From positions 1-48,265 of the forward strand of contig JAITLR010000008.1 in the NCBI GenBank assembly GCA_031277805.1: 48,265 nucleotides of DNA, written 5' to 3'. Numbering within the stretch: the stretch's first letter is position 1; each line of letters opens with the position of its first letter. This stretch comes from Comamonas sp. Its GTDB lineage: Bacteria; Pseudomonadota; Gammaproteobacteria; Burkholderiales; Burkholderiaceae_C. The notes beneath the pieces were generated by a model. That model saw only the letters and a list, made by a program, of their open reading frames with translations, was not told the origin of the DNA and searched no databases. Of the stretch, positions 44,815 to 48,265 are shown in pieces. A program made the position numbers and the translations under genes.

Positions 44815-45261
44815 ATGAGCGATATCGAATCCATGCGTCTGGACAAATGGCTGTGGTGTGCACGTTTTTACAAAACGCGCAGCATCGCCGTGGAGGAAAT
44901 AGGCAAAGGTCGCGTCACCGTCAACAAGGCCAATGCCAAAGCCTCCAGGGAAGTACGTGTGGGCGACACCATCCAGCTGCGCCAGGGCAATATTCCCAGG
45001 GAAGTCGTGGTGCGCGGCCTCAGCGGCATGCGCGGCCCGGCTCCCGTGGCGCAGCAGCTGTATGAGGAAACATCTCAAAGCCTTGCCCTGCGTGCAGAGC
45101 TCACCGAACAGCGTCGCCTGGCTCCGGAGCCCTCTGATGCATTGGCCGCACAACATACGGGCCGCCCCACCAAACGCGACAGGCGCGAAATGGACCGGTT
45201 GCGCAAGGACCCGGGCAACAGCGGCTGGGGTGATCGCTGGAGTGCCTCCATTGACGACTGA
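44815..45261 (+). CDS. hslR: RNA-binding S4-domain heat-shock protein Hsp15
   Basis: 148 residues. Hsp15 binds free 50S subunits that carry nascent chains and helps recycle them. The S4 domain occupies about residues 6-65 (MRLDKWLWCARFYKTRSIAV, GRVTVNKANAK, VRVGDTI), followed by a basic C-terminal tail with GRPTKRDRREMDRLR. CAAAAT lies 6 nt before the ATG with no ribosome-binding site. It is 30 nt after tctE but probably a separate unit. Confidence 0.9.
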   Translation: MSDIESMRLDKWLWCARFYKTRSIAVEEIGKGRVTVNKANAKASREVRVGDTIQLRQGNIPREVVVRGLSGMRGPAPVAQQLYEETSQSLALRAELTEQRRLAPEPSDALAAQHTGRPTKRDRREMDRLRKDPGNSGWGDRWSASIDD

Positions 45262-45273
45262 AAGCCATCGTTC

Positions 45274-46014
45274 ATGAAACGCAGGCCGTTGTTCCTGACA
45301 GTTGCGGCCTTGGGCGTGGCAGTAACAGGTTCTCTGGGCTGGCTATGGCAGCGCAAACGCGGCGGCAGCGCTGATCGTCACACCATTGTTCAGACGGTTT
45401 TTGCCAGTCCTCTGCCACCGCTGACACCTCGGCACTTGCAACTGATACGTGAGCTGCGCGTGACCTGGGTTCCCATCGAATCAGGTGCACCGGGTATTGA
45501 CCCACTACAGCCCTTGCGCGGTGAGCTTTCCAGCCTGGAAATTGCCCAGCAAATTCTGCAGACCGATAACCCTGCTCTCGCTATCCAACTATTGGCCGAA
45601 GTCTGCCTCTGGATTCCGGAATTTGTCGCTTCCGCCATATTGGCTCCCGGCAGCTACAGGCTTCCATCAGACTTTTCGCATGAAGCGAAGCTGTTCGAGT
45701 TTCGCGCCGAGCACCTGACGCTGCTGCATGCTGCCTTGTGGCGAGAAGTCAGTGCCGATGACCTGCCTTACGCCCTGGCGAATGAGGAACACGATCAAGC
45801 GCTATGGCCCATGCCCTATATCGACGGCAAGCGCCCCTATGGTGACCGCAGCTATTACCAGATTGACATGGCCGAACTATTGGGGCAACCCTATGCCAAG
45901 GATGCACAAGGCCGCTACATTCTGCGGCCCGAAAAAGATGCGGCCCTGGAGCAACTGCACCAGCAAACCCGGTCCGCATTGCAAGTGCTGCTCATGCATG
46001 GGACGCCCGCTTGA
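45274..46014 (+). CDS. Unrecognised membrane-anchored protein
   Basis: 246 residues; I do not recognise the family. Seen: a basic start (MKRRP), one hydrophobic segment (about 6-25) that could be an uncut signal anchor, then a basic stop (QRKRGG), then a soluble domain of about 215 residues with few strongly diagnostic motifs. The C-terminal part is rich in Tyr, Asp and Pro (for example PYIDGKRPYGDRSYYQID). It starts 12 nt after hslR, so co-transcription is likely. Topology could be N-in with the domain in the periplasm. Confidence 0.75.
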   Translation: MKRRPLFLTVAALGVAVTGSLGWLWQRKRGGSADRHTIVQTVFASPLPPLTPRHLQLIRELRVTWVPIESGAPGIDPLQPLRGELSSLEIAQQILQTDNPALAIQLLAEVCLWIPEFVASAILAPGSYRLPSDFSHEAKLFEFRAEHLTLLHAALWREVSADDLPYALANEEHDQALWPMPYIDGKRPYGDRSYYQIDMAELLGQPYAKDAQGRYILRPEKDAALEQLHQQTRSALQVLLMHGTPA

Positions 46015-46335
46015 GCGCAAACACGCAAACTTGTACTTGCCTATATCCAGCAAGACAAGATTGTCCTCATAAAATATGAGCATTCAACGCTTGCCAGCAA
46101 AGCATTTGCGGAAACTTTTTTCTTTGAATGCTTTCAAATATTGCGCAAGCAGCTCTTATTTAGATAGCTATTCATCGGCCGGGTGCAGCTGAAGCAGTCC
46201 TGCAAATCGACGATTTCCGCCTGACCTCCTCCGGTAGCCGCAGCAATACAAAAGTACAACAAGGCTGGCAACGAGTATCAAACATCGTGCCAGCAGACCC
46301 AGGCGTCTGAGATAGCGCCCCCTTCTGAGCTGCCG
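46015..46335. other. 321-nt gene-free region
   Basis: Contains two adjacent small inverted repeats, GACAA-GA-TTGTC (46054-46065) and CTCATA-AAA-TATGAG (46066-46080), and a weak copy of the GCGCTTG-type element. It is more AT-rich than its neighbours. No convincing gene seen. Confidence 0.5.
46121..46163 (-). repeat. Possible GCGCTTG-type element, copy 7 (weak)
   Basis: The minus strand reads AATAAGAGCTGCTTGCGCAA then TATTTGAAAGC. It shares the AGCTGC-TGCGC part with the other copies but lacks the clear second arm. Confidence 0.3.
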
Positions 46336-47253
46336 ATGCCCCTTCACCTTTCTCCTGCTTTTTTGCGCATGCCTTTCGCGTTCTCAGCACTGCCTTCTCC
46401 TCTGCTTTCCTTTTGGCGGCAATCCGCCAGCATCGCCTTCCTGGCTCTGGGCAGCACTGCCTGCACGGCCAAGATACCCTTGCCCGCGGCCCCCAGTTCT
46501 TCGCCCACCAGTATTCAGGTCAAGAATCCCACACGGAGCACGCAGGGCTTCAGCCAATGCCCGCAGTTTTTCGCCAATGGCAAACCGCCTGTGCTCAACG
46601 ATCAGCCCAAGCTGCGAGCTCTCTGTTACGACGCATTTGCCGTCCTGCACAGCGGCCAGAGCAAGACGCCTGTCTTTGTCGCGCAGCGGCTGAACAAGGC
46701 TCTGGTCGAGGATGCCGATGAAAAGCGCACCAACCGGTTCTACAGCGATGCACGTCTGCCCCGCGACGAGCGTGCCGAGCTTGATGATTACAAGCGCTCC
46801 GGCTACTCGCGCGGCCATATGGCGCCGGCGGGCGATATGCCTACCGCGCAGGCCATGGCGCAAAGCTTCTCGCTGGCAAACATGGTGCCCCAGTCCATCA
46901 AGCAAAACGGTGGCCCCTGGGCTCGCATCGAAAAAGACACACGCAACTATGCCAAGCGTGCCTCAGGCGATGTCTATGTCATCACCGGCCCGGTCTTCTC
47001 CAACGATGCTGGCACCGTTGGCAGCAACCAGGTTCGGGTGCCCAGCTTTTTGTACAAGCTGGTCTATGACGCTCAAAGCCAGCGTGCCTGGGCGCATTGG
47101 CAAGCCAACGATGACGCGGCCCGTGTCACCCAGCCCATCAGCTATGAAGAACTGGTACGCCGCACCGGCATTGACTTCCTGCCTGGCTCCATGCTGCAAA
47201 CTGCTGGCAAGCTGCAGCAGGTCTCTCTGCCAGGTACGACACGCACACATTGA
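46336..47253 (+). CDS. DNA/RNA non-specific endonuclease, secreted or lipid-anchored
   Basis: 305 residues from ATG 46336; ATG 46369 is an alternative. The beta-beta-alpha metal nuclease family (NucA/Serratia type) cuts DNA and RNA without sequence preference. The DRGH signature appears as SRGH (158-161, general-base His161) in GYSRGHMAPAGDM, and the metal-binding Asn is Asn191 in QNGGPW. An N-terminal hydrophobic stretch ends in GSTAC, so Cys43 may be a lipobox cysteine. No inhibitor gene is next to it. It ends before a strong shared terminator. Confidence 0.88.
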   Translation: MPLHLSPAFLRMPFAFSALPSPLLSFWRQSASIAFLALGSTACTAKIPLPAAPSSSPTSIQVKNPTRSTQGFSQCPQFFANGKPPVLNDQPKLRALCYDAFAVLHSGQSKTPVFVAQRLNKALVEDADEKRTNRFYSDARLPRDERAELDDYKRSGYSRGHMAPAGDMPTAQAMAQSFSLANMVPQSIKQNGGPWARIEKDTRNYAKRASGDVYVITGPVFSNDAGTVGSNQVRVPSFLYKLVYDAQSQRAWAHWQANDDAARVTQPISYEELVRRTGIDFLPGSMLQTAGKLQQVSLPGTTRTH

Positions 47254-47269
47254 GCTTGCCTCCTCCAAC

Positions 47270-47305
47270 AAAAAAGCCTGCAGGCATCCGCCGGCAGGCT
47301 TTTTT
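47270..47305. terminator. Bidirectional rho-independent terminator
   Basis: AGCCTGC (47275-47281) pairs with GCAGGCT (47294-47300), with A residues before and T residues after. It lies between the convergent nuclease and pseudouridine synthase genes and can serve both. Confidence 0.85.
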
Positions 47306-47319
47306 CATGTGAGCGTTGA

Positions 47320-48066
47320 TTACTTACCTGGCTTGAACAACTCCAGTTCATCGGCCGTCAGCCAGCGCCATTGACCGGGTGCAAGATCTTCGGGCAACTC
47401 CAGCCCACCGATTCTGCGACGATGCAGACCTTCCACCCGGTTGCTTACCGCCGCAATCATTCGTTTGACCTGGTGGTACTTGCCTTCGGTCAAGGTCAGG
47501 TCCAGCACATGGCTGTCCACCTGCTCGCAAGCGGCTGCCTTGACGGGCTTGGGATCATCGTCAAGCACCACACCGCCCAGCAACTTCTGGATCTGCTTGG
47601 CATCCACCTCATGCTTGCAGGTCACTCGGTACACCTTGGATACATGCTTCTTGGGCGAAGACATGCGGTGAATGAACTGGCCATCATCGCTGAGCAGCAG
47701 CATTCCCGTCGTATCCTGATCCAGGCGCCCCACAGCCTGAACACCTTGCACCGCCCCCTTGTTGGGACGCAGACGCAAAGGAGCAGGCAACAGGGTATAG
47801 ATGCTGGGATAAGCCGACGGCTTTTGCGAGCACTCGGTACCCGCTGGCTTGTGCAGCAAGACATAGCCCAGCGCATGGTACTCCCACTCCACACCTTGGA
47901 CCCTGAAGCTCATGCCCTCAGGATCAATGTCCAGAGTGGAATCGAGCACTTTGTCCCAGGACTCGGTTTCCGTATTCCACAGCTCCACCCACCCCTGCTG
48001 CACCAGACCAGAGCAAACACGGCGAATGCCAAAGCCCTGCGAATACAACATGTCCTGCAACTGCAT
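47320..48066 (-). CDS. rsuA: Ribosomal small-subunit pseudouridine synthase, RsuA type
   Basis: 248 residues from ATG 48066, with GGAAGGAG before it; the frame opens 12 codons earlier. RsuA makes pseudouridine 516 in 16S rRNA. An S4-like N-terminal domain (about 1-55) is followed by the catalytic domain: LLHKPAG, catalytic Asp116 in VGRLDQDTTGMLLLS, and the C-terminal EGKYHQVKRMIAAVSN motif. The last motif is typical of the RsuA/RluB/E/F group; RsuA is preferred by length and overall layout. It lies next to an rRNA operon end. Confidence 0.85.
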   Translation of the reverse strand: MQLQDMLYSQGFGIRRVCSGLVQQGWVELWNTETESWDKVLDSTLDIDPEGMSFRVQGVEWEYHALGYVLLHKPAGTECSQKPSAYPSIYTLLPAPLRLRPNKGAVQGVQAVGRLDQDTTGMLLLSDDGQFIHRMSSPKKHVSKVYRVTCKHEVDAKQIQKLLGGVVLDDDPKPVKAAACEQVDSHVLDLTLTEGKYHQVKRMIAAVSNRVEGLHRRRIGGLELPEDLAPGQWRWLTADELELFKPGK

Positions 48067-48125
48067 ACCTGACTCCTTCCCTGTCCGCCACTGCGCAATC
48101 AATATCCAGAATACCGATTCATCAA

Positions 48126-48162
48126 ATAAAAAACCCCGTAGTCATCGACTACGGGGTTTTTC
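48126..48162 (-). terminator. Rho-independent terminator of the rRNA operon
   Basis: CCCCGTAGTC (48134-48143) and GACTACGGGG (48147-48156) form a 10-bp stem with a 3-base loop. On the minus strand it is followed by at least six T residues. It lies just after the 5S rRNA. Confidence 0.88.
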
Positions 48163-48170
48163 TCTGTAAG

Positions 48171-48265
48171 AGCCTGACGATGACCTACTTTCACACGGGA
48201 ACCCGCACTATCATCGGCGCAAATTCGTTTCACTGTCCTGTTCGGGATGGGAAGGAGTGGTACCA
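48171..48265 (-). rRNA. rrf: 5S ribosomal RNA, 3' part
   Basis: The minus strand reads GGTACCACTCCTTCCCATCC, then CGAACAGG and GTGAAA, ending GTAGGTCATCGTCAGGC, a typical 5S rRNA. About 95 nt are present; the 5' end lies beyond the window. It implies a full rRNA operon to the right on the minus strand. Confidence 0.92.

Overview
The window looks like chromosome of a GC-rich betaproteobacterium of the family Comamonadaceae, most likely Comamonas or a close relative. The grounds are the tig-clpP-clpX-lon order, the many Bug/TctC-type receptors, the hpnCDE squalene genes, the 3-hydroxybutyrate oligomer hydrolase and the style of the dispersed intergenic palindromes. This is a judgement from recognised families, not a database match. 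No transposase, phage, CRISPR or plasmid gene was seen, and no recognised gene is broken.

Layout. 1-480: tRNA-Cys and three tandem tRNA-Gly genes (minus). 587-6648: the proteostasis block tig-clpP-clpX-lon (minus), with tRNA-Leu upstream. 7165-11624: an RND efflux pump and its lipoprotein adaptor (minus). 11858-16053: hpnC, hpnD, an unrecognised secreted protein and hpnE (plus), which make squalene for hopanoids. 16230-20461: an orphan tripartite-tricarboxylate receptor, two small membrane-protein genes, a HAD phosphatase and ferrochelatase. 20783-24270: sulfur-related genes (periplasmic sulfurtransferase, YeeE/YedE transporter, a 57-residue membrane protein, a DedA-rhodanese fusion). 24525-25856: an MFS organic-acid symporter.

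25850-38976 (minus) holds a sigma-54 regulator, acetoacetyl-CoA synthetase and an amidohydrolase. Downstream is a liv-type ABC transporter with a good sigma-54 promoter in front of its binding protein, followed by 3-hydroxybutyrate oligomer hydrolase and an alpha/beta hydrolase. I read it as a possible uptake-and-activation unit for short-chain hydroxy or keto acids. 39192-44784 is a complete tctCBA transporter with divergent tctDE two-component genes. The right end has hslR, an unknown anchored protein, a secreted nuclease, an rsuA-type pseudouridine synthase and the 3' part of a 5S rRNA.

The most interesting non-coding content is three families of dispersed intergenic repeats: a homologous 76-bp pair flanking hpnC, a roughly 45-bp GCGCTTG hairpin in about seven places, and a larger GC-rich palindrome in three places. 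In addition, several genes have a -10-like hexamer 6-9 bases before the start codon, which suggests leaderless mRNAs. Protein starts were often moved inward from the longest open frame where family length, ribosome-binding site or overlap argued for it; each case is noted.
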